A stretch of DNA of 64,000 nt from Aeromicrobium sp. Root236 (GTDB lineage: Bacteria > Actinomycetota > Actinomycetes > Propionibacteriales > Nocardioidaceae), in NCBI RefSeq assembly GCF_001428805.1, contig NZ_LMIS01000001.1, positions 2,220,976-2,284,975 on the forward strand. The letters are read 5' to 3'. How positions within the stretch are numbered: position 1 is the first letter of the stretch; every line of letters begins with the position of its first letter. Of the stretch, positions 27,190-35,421 are shown piece after piece. A program made the position numbers and the translations under genes. The notes under the pieces were generated by a model, which was given only the letters and a program-made list of their open reading frames with translations, had not been told where the DNA came from and did not search any database.

Positions 27190-28170
27190 TCAGCAGGACG
27201 ACTTGTAGACCGCCTTGCCGCCTTCACCATCGAGGTTGTCCTTCGTGATGATGGTGAAGCCCGTCTGGATCTTCTTCTCGGTGGACTTGCCGTCGAGCGC
27301 GGCCATGGCCTGCTCGACGCCGTCCTGGCCGATCGTGCCCGGCTGCTGGGCGACGAGCGCCTGGACCGTGCCGTCCTGGAGAGCCTTGACCTGGTCGGGG
27401 CCGGCGTCGAAGCCGACGATCTTGACCTGGTCACCCTTGTCGGCCTGACGGACGCCGGTCGCGGTGCCCTCGGCGGCGAACAGGTTCGTCGCGAAGACGC
27501 CGACGATGTCGGGATCCTTCTGCAGCGCCGCCGTCACGAGCTTGGCTGCGGTCGCCGGCTCGTTGTGGCTGTACTGGACGCCCAGGTAGTTGAACGACGA
27601 GTCAGCCTCGGCGGCATCCTTGAAGCCCTTGACGCGAGCGTCAACCGTCGAGACGCCGGGGTCGGTCGAGATGACCAGCACCTTGCCGCCGTTGGGGTTG
27701 AGCTGCTTGATCGCGTCGAACGCCGCCTTGCCGCCACCGACGTTGTCCGACGAGATCTCGGAGACCGCGAACGACGGGTCGTTGACGGTGGTGTCGACGA
27801 GCACGACCTTGATGCCGGCCTTGGCGGCGGCCTTCAGCGGGGCCTCCATCGCAGACACGTCGGTCGGCGCCACGAGGATCGCGTCGGGCTTGCTGGCCAC
27901 GACGGAGTCGACGATCGGCTTCTGCAGCGTCGGGTCGAACTTCTGCGGACCCTGCACCTCGACCTTGGCTCCGGCCGTCTTGGCCGCGGCCTCGATGCCG
28001 CACTGCATCGTGATGTAGAACTGATCGCCGGCGACGCCCTGGATGAAGGCGATCTTCTTCTCGCCTCCACCTCCTCCGCCGCCATCGCTGGAGCCGCCGC
28101 ATGCAGCGAGCGACGAACCCAGGACCAGGACTGACGCACCAACGGCCAATCCTCGTGTGAATCGACTCAT
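27190..28170 (-). CDS. Sugar ABC transporter substrate-binding lipoprotein (RbsB/FrcB-like)
   Basis: 326 aa exported sugar-binding protein of the ribose/fructose class. The signal peptide ends at lipobox LAAC, then a Gly-rich linker. Family segments include PDAILVAPTDVSAMEAPLK, GGKVLVISTDPGVSTVDARVKG, VGVFATNLFAAEGTATGVRQA and VKIVGFDAGPDQVKAL. ATG 28168-28170 overlaps the permease stop and has AAGGAG 8 nt upstream, a stronger RBS than its neighbours. It is the last gene of the operon, just before the terminator, whereas binding-protein genes usually come first. The ligand is most likely a hexose. Confidence 0.88.
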   Translation of the reverse strand: MSRFTRGLAVGASVLVLGSSLAACGGSSDGGGGGGGEKKIAFIQGVAGDQFYITMQCGIEAAAKTAGAKVEVQGPQKFDPTLQKPIVDSVVASKPDAILVAPTDVSAMEAPLKAAAKAGIKVVLVDTTVNDPSFAVSEISSDNVGGGKAAFDAIKQLNPNGGKVLVISTDPGVSTVDARVKGFKDAAEADSSFNYLGVQYSHNEPATAAKLVTAALQKDPDIVGVFATNLFAAEGTATGVRQADKGDQVKIVGFDAGPDQVKALQDGTVQALVAQQPGTIGQDGVEQAMAALDGKSTEKKIQTGFTIITKDNLDGEGGKAVYKSSC

Positions 28171-29255
28171 CTTGTTACTCCTTGCTCCTCGGGTGAGGAT
28201 TTTTTGGGGCTCCACAGCTGGAGCAGTGGGGATCTGTTCCGACCGCCGCGCTGGGCCGCGGCCCGACGCACCTGGTCGACGTACACGGCGGCGATGAGTA
28301 CGGCACCGACCGCGACCTGCTGCCAGAACGGCTGCACGCCGACGATCACGAAGCCGTTCTGCAGCACCGCGGGGATGAACAACCCCACGACGGTGCCGAA
28401 GATCGTGCCGATCCCCCCGAACAGGGACGTCCCGCCGATGACGACCGCGGCGATGACGTTGAGGTTGGTCTGCGTCTGCCCGGCGATCGCGGTGGTGTTG
28501 AACTGCGCGAGCGACAAGATGCCGGCGACACCGGCGAGCAGCCCCGACAGGGCGTAGACCTTGATGAGGTGCCGGTCGACCTCGAGGCCGACCCGACGAG
28601 CGGCCTCCTCGTTGGAGCCGACGGCGAACGTGAAGCGGCCGAAGCGGGTGCCGTGCAGGACGATGCCGCCGACCACGACGAACAGCAGCGCGATGACGGT
28701 CAGCGTCGGCACCTGGCCGAACACGTTGCCGTAGCCGATCTTGTCCTGCATGATCGTCGGCACCTCGCGGATGTCGACGCCCTTGGTGATGATCTGCGCA
28801 GCACCCAGCGCCATGCCGAGCGTGCCCAGCGTGACGATCAGCGGCGGGATCTTGGCCTTGGCGATCAGCACGCCGTTGAACAGGCCCCAGGCCAGACCGG
28901 ACAGCACCGAGGCGACCACCCCGTACGCCGCGGTGCCCCAGCCGTCACCGCCCTCCCAGAGCATGACCTTGGCACCGATCACGCCGGAGAACACCATGAC
29001 CGAGCCGATCGACAGGTCGATGCCCGAGGTGATGATGACGAACGTCATCCCGACGCCGAGGATCGCGAGGATCGCGGCGTTCTGCGCGATGAGGCGCATG
29101 TTGCCGACGGTCGCGAACGTGTCGGGCGCGCGTACGGCGAACACGATCCAGATCGCGATCAGCACCAACAGGATCTGGAACGCCTGCATCTTGACGATGC
29201 GGCTGACGAGGTTGTCGTTCTCCGACGACTCGACGGCTACTCCTGCCACGGTCAT
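28167..29255 (-). CDS. Sugar ABC transporter permease (RbsC/FrcC-like)
   Basis: 362 aa membrane protein with about ten hydrophobic segments. The permease signature GGTSLFGGIGTIFGTVVGLFI and GMTFVIITSGIDLSIGSVMV are hallmarks of the RbsC class. An N-terminal extension of about 25 residues precedes the first TM. ATG overlaps the ATPase stop (ATGA) and its own stop overlaps the binding-protein ATG. Together these form a Frc/Rbs-type importer. Confidence 0.9.
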   Translation of the reverse strand: MTVAGVAVESSENDNLVSRIVKMQAFQILLVLIAIWIVFAVRAPDTFATVGNMRLIAQNAAILAILGVGMTFVIITSGIDLSIGSVMVFSGVIGAKVMLWEGGDGWGTAAYGVVASVLSGLAWGLFNGVLIAKAKIPPLIVTLGTLGMALGAAQIITKGVDIREVPTIMQDKIGYGNVFGQVPTLTVIALLFVVVGGIVLHGTRFGRFTFAVGSNEEAARRVGLEVDRHLIKVYALSGLLAGVAGILSLAQFNTTAIAGQTQTNLNVIAAVVIGGTSLFGGIGTIFGTVVGLFIPAVLQNGFVIVGVQPFWQQVAVGAVLIAAVYVDQVRRAAAQRGGRNRSPLLQLWSPKKSSPEEQGVTR

Positions 29256-30016
29256 GCGCTCTTCACCTCTTCCATGACGCCGGTCATGGCGCCCACCAGC
29301 TGCTCCATCGACGTCTCGTTGGCCTTGTACGTGGCGACCCGCTTGCCGAGCCGCAGCACCTGCACCCGGTCCGCGACCTCCATGACGTGCGGCATCGAGT
29401 GGCTGATGAAGATCACCGCGACACCGTGGTCCCGAACGCGGCGGATCGTGTCGAGCACGTTGGCCGTCTGGCGCACGCCGAGGGCCGCGGTCGGCTCGTC
29501 GAGGAACACGACCTTGCTAGCCCAGTGCACGGCACGGGCGATCGCGATGGCCTGGCGCTGTCCGCCCGACATCGAGCCGACCGGCGCCGTGAGGCTTCTG
29601 ACGGTCGCGCCGAGCTTGTCGAACGACGCCCGGGCCTCGGCGCGCATCGCCTTGTTGTCCATGAAGCCGAGCTTCCCGACGAGGCCGGGACGCATGAGCT
29701 CGCGACCGAGGAACATGTTCTGTGCCGGATCGAGGTGCGGCGCGAGCGCGAGGTCCTGGTAGACCGTCTCGATGCCGAGCTCGCTGGCCTTCATCGGGGT
29801 GTCGATGACCTGCGGGTGGCCCTCGTAGAGGATCTCGCCGGAGTCGACGGCCAGGTTGCCCGAGAGCGCCTTGACCAAGGTCGACTTGCCGGCACCGTTG
29901 TCGCCGATCAGCGCGACGACCTCACCGGCGTGGATGTCGAAGTCCGCGCCGTCCAGCGCGGTCACCTGCCCGAACTGCCGGGTCAGGCCGCGAGCCTCCA
30001 GGATCGGGGTGCTCAT
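29252..30016 (-). CDS. Sugar ABC transporter ATP-binding protein, single-domain (FrcA-like)
   Basis: 254 aa ATPase with one nucleotide-binding domain: Walker A GDNGAGKST, signature MSGGQRQAIAIARAV, Walker B VVFLDEPTAALG, H-loop IFISHSMPHV. RbsA-type proteins carry two such domains in about 500 aa; the single-domain form matches FrcA of the fructose/mannose/ribose transporter FrcBCA, so a homodimer is expected. Overlaps the aldolase stop and the permease start by 4 bp each. Confidence 0.9.
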   Translation of the reverse strand: MSTPILEARGLTRQFGQVTALDGADFDIHAGEVVALIGDNGAGKSTLVKALSGNLAVDSGEILYEGHPQVIDTPMKASELGIETVYQDLALAPHLDPAQNMFLGRELMRPGLVGKLGFMDNKAMRAEARASFDKLGATVRSLTAPVGSMSGGQRQAIAIARAVHWASKVVFLDEPTAALGVRQTANVLDTIRRVRDHGVAVIFISHSMPHVMEVADRVQVLRLGKRVATYKANETSMEQLVGAMTGVMEEVKSA

Positions 30017-30930
30017 GAGGGCCGCACCTCCGTCCACGGACGGGCCCGCCCGTCCATCGCGGACACGAGGCCGTCGAGGCGGCGGCGCCCTTCGGACTCC
30101 AGGAACGTACGTCGTTGGGTCGAGTCCATGCCGACCGTCTCCTTCCACACCGAGCGCCCGGCGATGAATCCGGACGCGCCACCCTCGTCGCACGACACCT
30201 TCAGCACGTCGGCGAACTCGTCGAAGCCGACGCCGGCCGACAGCACTGCCCACGGACTCTTGATCGAGTCGGCGAGCCTGCGGCAGGCCTCGGGGCTGCC
30301 GGGATACTCCAGCTTCAGCAGGTCGGGCTCGAGCGCGTCGAGCGCCACCGCGGCCTCGATGATCGCCGCCGACCGCTGCTCGGGGCTGAGCGGCGCCTCG
30401 CCAGGCAGGGGGTAGATGAGGTTCTCGATGACCGACGGCGCGCCGCTCCCCCGGCAGTCGGCGATGACGTCGGTGATGACCGCGATCGCCTCAGCCGTGA
30501 GGTCGGGCTCGCCGGGCGCGACGGGGCGGTCGGCGCGTACCTGGATCAGGAACTTCACCGCGTGCCCGCCGAGGCTGTGCACCCACGCGGCGTTGAGCTC
30601 TGGATCCCGTGAGGCGCGGGGTTCGCCGTTGTAGTTGCCGCGCGAGGACGGCTCCGCGGCCACCAGCACGCCGAACGCCGGGTCGTCGAGCCGGCTCAGG
30701 GCCGGGGTGCCGAACGTCGGGTCCAGCAGGAACCCGCTCGCCGACCCGTTGAGGCTCGCGAGCAGATCAGCCTTGTAGTCGATCAGGTCGTCGTCGCTCG
30801 GGTCGTCGATGCCGACCGCGGCGTACATGCGCTTGAGCGTGTTGCGTTGGTCCATCGCGAGCACGGCGAACGTGCCCTCAGGCGTCGCGATGTCGTGGAG
30901 CGACGTCTGGCTGGTGATCGACTGGGACAT
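30013..30930 (-). CDS. LacD-like class I aldolase (tagatose-1,6-bisphosphate aldolase family)
   Basis: 305 aa TIM-barrel aldolase. It has the LacD-type start FAVLAMDQRNTLKRM, the VKFLIQVRAD strand, and the Schiff-base lysine in LLKLEYPGSPEA, followed by VLSAGVGFDEF and GFIAGRSVWKETV. The family cleaves ketose bisphosphates or sulfofructose phosphate to C3 units. It sits between a FGGY kinase (3 bp gap) and the ABC genes. A second, more divergent LacD-like gene is at 35422. The exact substrate is unknown; tagatose- or fructose-type phosphates are likely. Confidence 0.85.
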   Translation of the reverse strand: MSQSITSQTSLHDIATPEGTFAVLAMDQRNTLKRMYAAVGIDDPSDDDLIDYKADLLASLNGSASGFLLDPTFGTPALSRLDDPAFGVLVAAEPSSRGNYNGEPRASRDPELNAAWVHSLGGHAVKFLIQVRADRPVAPGEPDLTAEAIAVITDVIADCRGSGAPSVIENLIYPLPGEAPLSPEQRSAAIIEAAVALDALEPDLLKLEYPGSPEACRRLADSIKSPWAVLSAGVGFDEFADVLKVSCDEGGASGFIAGRSVWKETVGMDSTQRRTFLESEGRRRLDGLVSAMDGRARPWTEVRPS

Positions 30931-30933
30931 GGA

Positions 30934-32286
30934 TTACCTCGCTGTGGTTTCTTGATGACGGGTCTGGCGGGTGAAGGCGACGAAGTCGGTCGCCTCCTGG
31001 GCCGCGAAGGCACCGACGAGCGCCGCGCCAACGGCGGTGTCCTCGGAGCGCGGCGAGAAGGTGGGGTGCGGCAGCACGGCACGGCGGGCGGCCTGCACGG
31101 AGAGCATCTGCGACCAGCCGCCGGACACGATGCTGCTGCTCGCCGGCGCGACCACCTCGTCCATCAGCTCGAGGATCCGTTCGACCTCACGGTCGGCATG
31201 CGCCAGCGTGGCGGCGAACAGGTGTGCGGGGCTGAGCCCGTCGACGTCGGCGGTGAGGGCCAGGACGCCGTCGTTGTTGCGGGCGCCCGTCACCTCCAGG
31301 ATCCGGTCGGCACCCGGCGGCAGCGCCATGACCGCGCGGTCGAGCGCCTCGCGGCCGGCCGCGTCGTTGACGCCGACGAGCTGCAGGACGCGACGCAGCA
31401 GCAGCCCGGTCTTGACCCCGGCGAGCATGACGCCGTGGCCGGCGACCATGTGGCGTACGACGTTGAGCCCCGAGGCGGCGAGCTGCGTGCGGGTCGGCGC
31501 GTCGAGCAGGTCGGACAGTGGGCGTACGAGTGCCTCGGCGGTGCCCATCGAGTCGTAGAGCTGGTCCTCGTCGACCACGCCAGCGGCGACCGTGGCGACG
31601 AGGTGGTCGTGCCCGGCGACCGACAGGGTCGCGCCGGTGCGTGCGTGGCGACCCCACGACGACCCGGCGGTGCGGATCTCGGGGACGAATCCGGCGGGCA
31701 CGCCCAAGACGTCGAGCGCCCAGGGCCACACCGTCGCGCTCTCCTGGTCGAGCAGTCCGGTACGGGCGATGAGCGAGACCTCGGCGGCGACGTCACCGCC
31801 GAGCTGGTGCACGACGAACTCCGGCACGCTCAGCCAGCGATGCCCGACGAGGTCGACGCCACGACCCCGCAGGTGCAGCAGCTTGGCGACCGAGGCGAGC
31901 GGGCTGACCGGCAGGCCCGTGACCCCGGGGAACGCAGCCTGGAAGTCGGCCGGTGTCGCGTCGATCTCGGCACCGCCGCGCGGGTCGAACCATGCGATGA
32001 TCGGCGCCCCGGCGGAGCCGTCGGCAGCCAGCAGCACGCCGGCCTCGGCCATGCCGGAGACGCCGATGCCGTCGATCGTCGCGTCGGTGGCGGCGATCAG
32101 GTCGTCGAGGAGGTCGTGCACGAGTCCGGTCAGGACGACGGGCGAGAGCTCTGCGGTCCCACCACGGCCCGCCTCCCACGGTGTCGCCCGCCGGCACTCG
32201 TGCACGACGGATCCCTCGGGCGTGCACGCCACGGCCTTGACCCAGGTGCTGCCGATGTCGATGCCGATGCTGAGCTGGTCAGGCAT
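30934..32286 (-). CDS. FGGY family carbohydrate kinase
   Basis: 450 aa sugar kinase of the xylulokinase/gluconokinase fold. The N-terminal phosphate motif is GIDIGSTWVKAVACTPEG; a catalytic-type Asp is in WFDPRGG; the C-terminal ATP site is IVSGGWSQMLSVQAARRAV. I use the ATG giving MPDQLSIGIDIGS; codons before it overlap the isomerase gene, which it enters by 8 bp. The FGGY fold does not fix the sugar. It would phosphorylate the sugar imported by the operon's ABC transporter, before isomerisation and the PfkB and aldolase steps. Confidence 0.85.
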   Translation of the reverse strand: MPDQLSIGIDIGSTWVKAVACTPEGSVVHECRRATPWEAGRGGTAELSPVVLTGLVHDLLDDLIAATDATIDGIGVSGMAEAGVLLAADGSAGAPIIAWFDPRGGAEIDATPADFQAAFPGVTGLPVSPLASVAKLLHLRGRGVDLVGHRWLSVPEFVVHQLGGDVAAEVSLIARTGLLDQESATVWPWALDVLGVPAGFVPEIRTAGSSWGRHARTGATLSVAGHDHLVATVAAGVVDEDQLYDSMGTAEALVRPLSDLLDAPTRTQLAASGLNVVRHMVAGHGVMLAGVKTGLLLRRVLQLVGVNDAAGREALDRAVMALPPGADRILEVTGARNNDGVLALTADVDGLSPAHLFAATLAHADREVERILELMDEVVAPASSSIVSGGWSQMLSVQAARRAVLPHPTFSPRSEDTAVGAALVGAFAAQEATDFVAFTRQTRHQETTAR

Positions 32287-33295
32287 GCGAGCCCTCCCAT
32301 CCGGCTGCGGGACGGGCAACCAAAATCCGGGCGTCGCCCTCGGGCCGCCACTCGCCGAAGGCAGCGGGTACGGCCAGCACGTCGCCGGGAGCGACGTCGA
32401 TCGCGCCGTCACCCAGCAACCGGGCGTGGCCGGAGAGCACCACGACGGCGGCGAACCCGGCGGCGATGGTCTCCCGTACGCCCCCGCAGGCCAGGTCGAG
32501 GCGGAAGAACGCGTCGCTCTCCGACGGCAGCAGCGGCAGGACCGTGTCGTGATAGCCGCCGAGGTCGGTGTGCACGATCAGTGACGACAGGCGCTCGGCC
32601 GACATCTGTCCGGTGTCGACCGCCATCATCGCGACCTCGAAGCCGAGGCCGAGGTGCGACTCCTCGCGGGTCGAGGTGGTCAGTGACCACTCGAGGACGA
32701 TCGAGAAGTCGGTCGGCTCCTGCACCTCGGCGACGAACGTGCCCTCGCCGATCGCGTGGGGCGTTCCGGCCGGGACGAGGATGCCGTCACCGCGGCGTAC
32801 GGCGACGCGGTGCAGGCGCGACAGCATCCATTCGCTGTCCTGCGCGTCGCGTGCCGCGGCGAGGTCAGCCGGGTCGACGGCGTCCTTCCAGCCGAGGTAG
32901 ACCGCACCGTCGCCGGTCGCGTCGAGCACGAGCCACGCCTCGGTCTTGCCGTGCGCACAGTCCAGGTGCTGCCTCGCGAAGCTGCGGTCCGGATGGGCGT
33001 GGACCGGCAGTCTCTGCCCGGCGTCCAGCAGCTTCACGAGCAGCCCGGTGTCCGGGCTCGCCTCGGGCGCGCCCAGCCAGCTCTTGGGATCGGCGGCCAC
33101 GAGGTCGCGCAGCAGGTCGCCCTCGACGGTCGACGCGAGGCCGATGCGGGACTCGCCGGCGCGGGCCACCGTCGAGGCGATCCACTCCTCGGGCTGGTGT
33201 GCCGAGGTCGTGGCGATGCCCCGCAGCGCGGCGATCTTGGCGCCGCCGGCATAGAAGTGGTCGATGAGGTTGGGGCGCAGCAGTGTCGGCTTCAT
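32279..33295 (-). CDS. manA: Type I mannose-6-phosphate isomerase-like protein
   Basis: 338 aa cupin enzyme interconverting an aldose-6-phosphate and a ketose-6-phosphate. Metal ligands are visible: Gln/His in LPVHAHPDRSFARQH, Glu in HGKTEAWLVLD, and His in GTPHAIGEGTFVAEVQEPTDFS. It is shorter than classical ManA (about 390 aa) and resembles the Firmicutes-type short form. It stands between LacI and FGGY kinase genes with overlaps at both ends, so it serves this pathway and is perhaps not the housekeeping ManA. Confidence 0.82.
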   Translation of the reverse strand: MKPTLLRPNLIDHFYAGGAKIAALRGIATTSAHQPEEWIASTVARAGESRIGLASTVEGDLLRDLVAADPKSWLGAPEASPDTGLLVKLLDAGQRLPVHAHPDRSFARQHLDCAHGKTEAWLVLDATGDGAVYLGWKDAVDPADLAAARDAQDSEWMLSRLHRVAVRRGDGILVPAGTPHAIGEGTFVAEVQEPTDFSIVLEWSLTTSTREESHLGLGFEVAMMAVDTGQMSAERLSSLIVHTDLGGYHDTVLPLLPSESDAFFRLDLACGGVRETIAAGFAAVVVLSGHARLLGDGAIDVAPGDVLAVPAAFGEWRPEGDARILVARPAAGWEGSHA

Positions 33296-34326
33296 GGCGC
33301 CACCTCGCCGGAGCCGCGTTCGACGATGTCCGTGTCGACGATGATCGTGCGCGGCTCGTCCTCGGGGATCTCCACCGAGGGGTCCTTGCGGCGCAGCTTC
33401 TTGGCCTCCAGGTGCGTCAGCACCCGCTCGATCGCCGCGACGCCGATGGCCTCCGGGTCCTGGTTGACGTACGTCACGGCGGGCCGCAGGGTCTTGGCCA
33501 GCGGGAAGTCACCGAAGCTGATGAACGCGACGTCGGCCCGCTCCGCGGTGTGCAGCGCGTGCGCGACACCGACCGCAGCACGGGGGTTGGCGGCGAAGAT
33601 CGCCGTCGGCTGGTCGTCCTCCGCGAGCATCTCGGCGACCACGTCGGCCGCGTCGACGTCGACCGTCGGGCCGGGTCGCACCCACTCCGGGCGTACGGCG
33701 ATGCCTGCGGCCGCGAGGCTCTCCTCGTAGCCGGTGAGACGGGCGACGGTGGTCGGGAATCGCGCATCGCTGCCGACGAACGCGATCTTGCGGTGTCCGT
33801 GCGCCAGCAGGTGGTCGATCGCCCGCCGGGTGATGCCGCGATCGTCGACGGCCACCACGTCGAAGCCCTCGATCTCGATCGAGCGGTCGATCAGCACGAT
33901 GGGGAACGACTTCCGATAGGGCTCGAGGTACGCATGGGAGCCGCTGACCGGCGCGAGGATCAGGGCCTCGACCCGCTGCATCGCCATGCGCTCGACCTGC
34001 CGGCGCTCGCGCTCGGGCGTGAAGCCCGTGCTGCCGAAGATGACGTTGAGCCCCGCCTCGAGGGCGCGCGCCTCGACAGCGTGGGTCAGCGACGCGAAGA
34101 AGGGGTCGGCGATCGTGTCGATGATGACGCCGACGGTGTCGCCCGAGCCCATCTTGAGCGAGCGGGCGAACGAGTTGGGCACGTACTGCAGCTCGGCGAC
34201 GGCGGCGAGCACCCGGTCGCGCACGTCCGGTCGTACGGTCGTCGTGCCGTTGACGACGCGCGACACCGTCTTGATCGAGACGCCGGCGAGCGCCGCGACC
34301 TCGTGCAGGGTGGCCGGCTTCGTCAT
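33292..34326 (-). CDS. LacI family transcriptional regulator
   Basis: 344 aa repressor. The headpiece TLHEVAALAGVSIKTVSRVVNG with RVLAAVAELQYVPNSFARSL is a complete LacI HTH and hinge. The effector domain shows VGVIIDTIADPFFASL, LIDRSIEIEGFDVVAVDDRGI and the C-terminal strand FISFGDF. Its gene lies second in the operon, overlapping PfkB and isomerase genes, so it is autoregulated. The two CAACGTTG palindromes in the divergent promoter region (35350-35393) are its probable operators; the inducer is probably a sugar or sugar phosphate. Confidence 0.9.
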   Translation of the reverse strand: MTKPATLHEVAALAGVSIKTVSRVVNGTTTVRPDVRDRVLAAVAELQYVPNSFARSLKMGSGDTVGVIIDTIADPFFASLTHAVEARALEAGLNVIFGSTGFTPERERRQVERMAMQRVEALILAPVSGSHAYLEPYRKSFPIVLIDRSIEIEGFDVVAVDDRGITRRAIDHLLAHGHRKIAFVGSDARFPTTVARLTGYEESLAAAGIAVRPEWVRPGPTVDVDAADVVAEMLAEDDQPTAIFAANPRAAVGVAHALHTAERADVAFISFGDFPLAKTLRPAVTYVNQDPEAIGVAAIERVLTHLEAKKLRRKDPSVEIPEDEPRTIIVDTDIVERGSGEVAP

Positions 34327-35279
34327 GCCTTCGCCTCCGCCTGGGTCAGCTCGGCGACCCGGCGCGGATCGACCCGGCCGGCGCCGGGCACCTCGACGGC
34401 GGCGCTCGCCACGGTCACGCCGTACTCGATCGCCGGCAGCCAGTCGAGCCCGCGACCGAGGCCGACGGCGACCCCGGCAGCGAACGAGTCACCGGCACCG
34501 ATGGGGTTGACCACGCTGACCCGAGGTGCGGCGATCCACGTCGTCGATCCCTCGACCGCGGCGCACACGCCATGCCCGCCAGCCGTGACGACAGCGCGCT
34601 GGGCTCCGCGGCTCACCAAGCCCGTCGCGGCCGCCGACGCGCGCTGGCGCACCTCGTCGATCGGCACCGTCTCGGCCTCGACCGGCTCGGTGACGACGCC
34701 CGACACGATGCCCTCGGCCTCGGCGAGGTTGGGGGTCACGAGGTCGGGGCCGTACGGCAGCGACCCGAGCAGCGCGTCGCGGGCGGCGTCGACGATCGTC
34801 GGCGCACCGTGACTGCGGGCCAGCTCGACGAGTCGTCCGTACGTCGAGGTGGGCAGTCCCGGAGGGAGGCTGCCCGAGCACACGAGCGGGCCGCCGGCGG
34901 CGGGAAGTCGTACGTCGATCTCGGCGAGCAGGTGGTCGAGGTCGGCGTCGGTCATCAGCGGTCCCGGCTCGTTGAGCACCGTGGCCCGGCCGGACTGCTC
35001 GAGGATGATCGTGGCGGAGCGAACCTCGCCGGCGACCGGCACGGCATGCATCGTGATCCCCTCGCCGGCGATGAGCTCCAGCAGCCTGGCGCCGTCACCG
35101 TCGGCCACGAGACCGACCAGCTCGGCGGGCGTCCCGAGATCGCTCGCCGTACGCACGACGTTGACGCCCTTGCCGCCGGCCGTGACCCTCACGTCGTACG
35201 GCCGGCTGACCGTGCCCGCCTCGAACGAGTCGACCGCGACGGTGCGATCGAAGCAGAGGTTCGGGTTGACGACGAGCAC
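34323..35279 (-). CDS. PfkB family hexose kinase (1-phosphofructokinase / tagatose-6-P kinase class)
   Basis: 318 aa ribokinase-fold kinase starting at GTG 35277-35279 (VLVVNPNLCFDRT), with AAGGAG 8 nt upstream; the longer frame runs into the operators. Motifs: VTAGGKGVNVVRTASDLG (substrate side) and the C-terminal GAGDSFAAGVAVGL with the catalytic Asp. Its opening resembles LacC/FruK, whose products are substrates of LacD-type aldolases. It leads the eight-gene operon. It would make the bisphosphate cleaved by the aldolases of the locus. Confidence 0.87.
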   Translation of the reverse strand: MLVVNPNLCFDRTVAVDSFEAGTVSRPYDVRVTAGGKGVNVVRTASDLGTPAELVGLVADGDGARLLELIAGEGITMHAVPVAGEVRSATIILEQSGRATVLNEPGPLMTDADLDHLLAEIDVRLPAAGGPLVCSGSLPPGLPTSTYGRLVELARSHGAPTIVDAARDALLGSLPYGPDLVTPNLAEAEGIVSGVVTEPVEAETVPIDEVRQRASAAATGLVSRGAQRAVVTAGGHGVCAAVEGSTTWIAAPRVSVVNPIGAGDSFAAGVAVGLGRGLDWLPAIEYGVTVASAAVEVPGAGRVDPRRVAELTQAEAKA

Positions 35280-35349
35280 GTGTCGGTCTCCTTGGCGTGT
35301 GACGTGGACCACGTTCGGGCCCTGTGAGGCCCTATACTGAACCCCGAAA

Positions 35350-35393
35350 GACAACGTTGTCCAGTGTCTGGCCGAAAAATTGGCAACGTTGTC
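35350..35393. promoter_or_regulatory. Two LacI-type operators in the divergent sugar promoter region
   Basis: The perfect palindrome GACAACGTTGTC is at 35350-35361, and a second site with core CAACGTTG is at 35384-35391 (flanks GG and TC). Centres are 32 bp apart, about three helical turns, so bound repressors would face the same side. A -10-like TATACT (35333-35338) lies just upstream on the plus strand. The region separates PfkB and aldolase starts and should control both units. Confidence 0.8.
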
Positions 35394-35421
35394 TTTGGAA
35401 TCCGACGAGTCAGGAGCGCAT

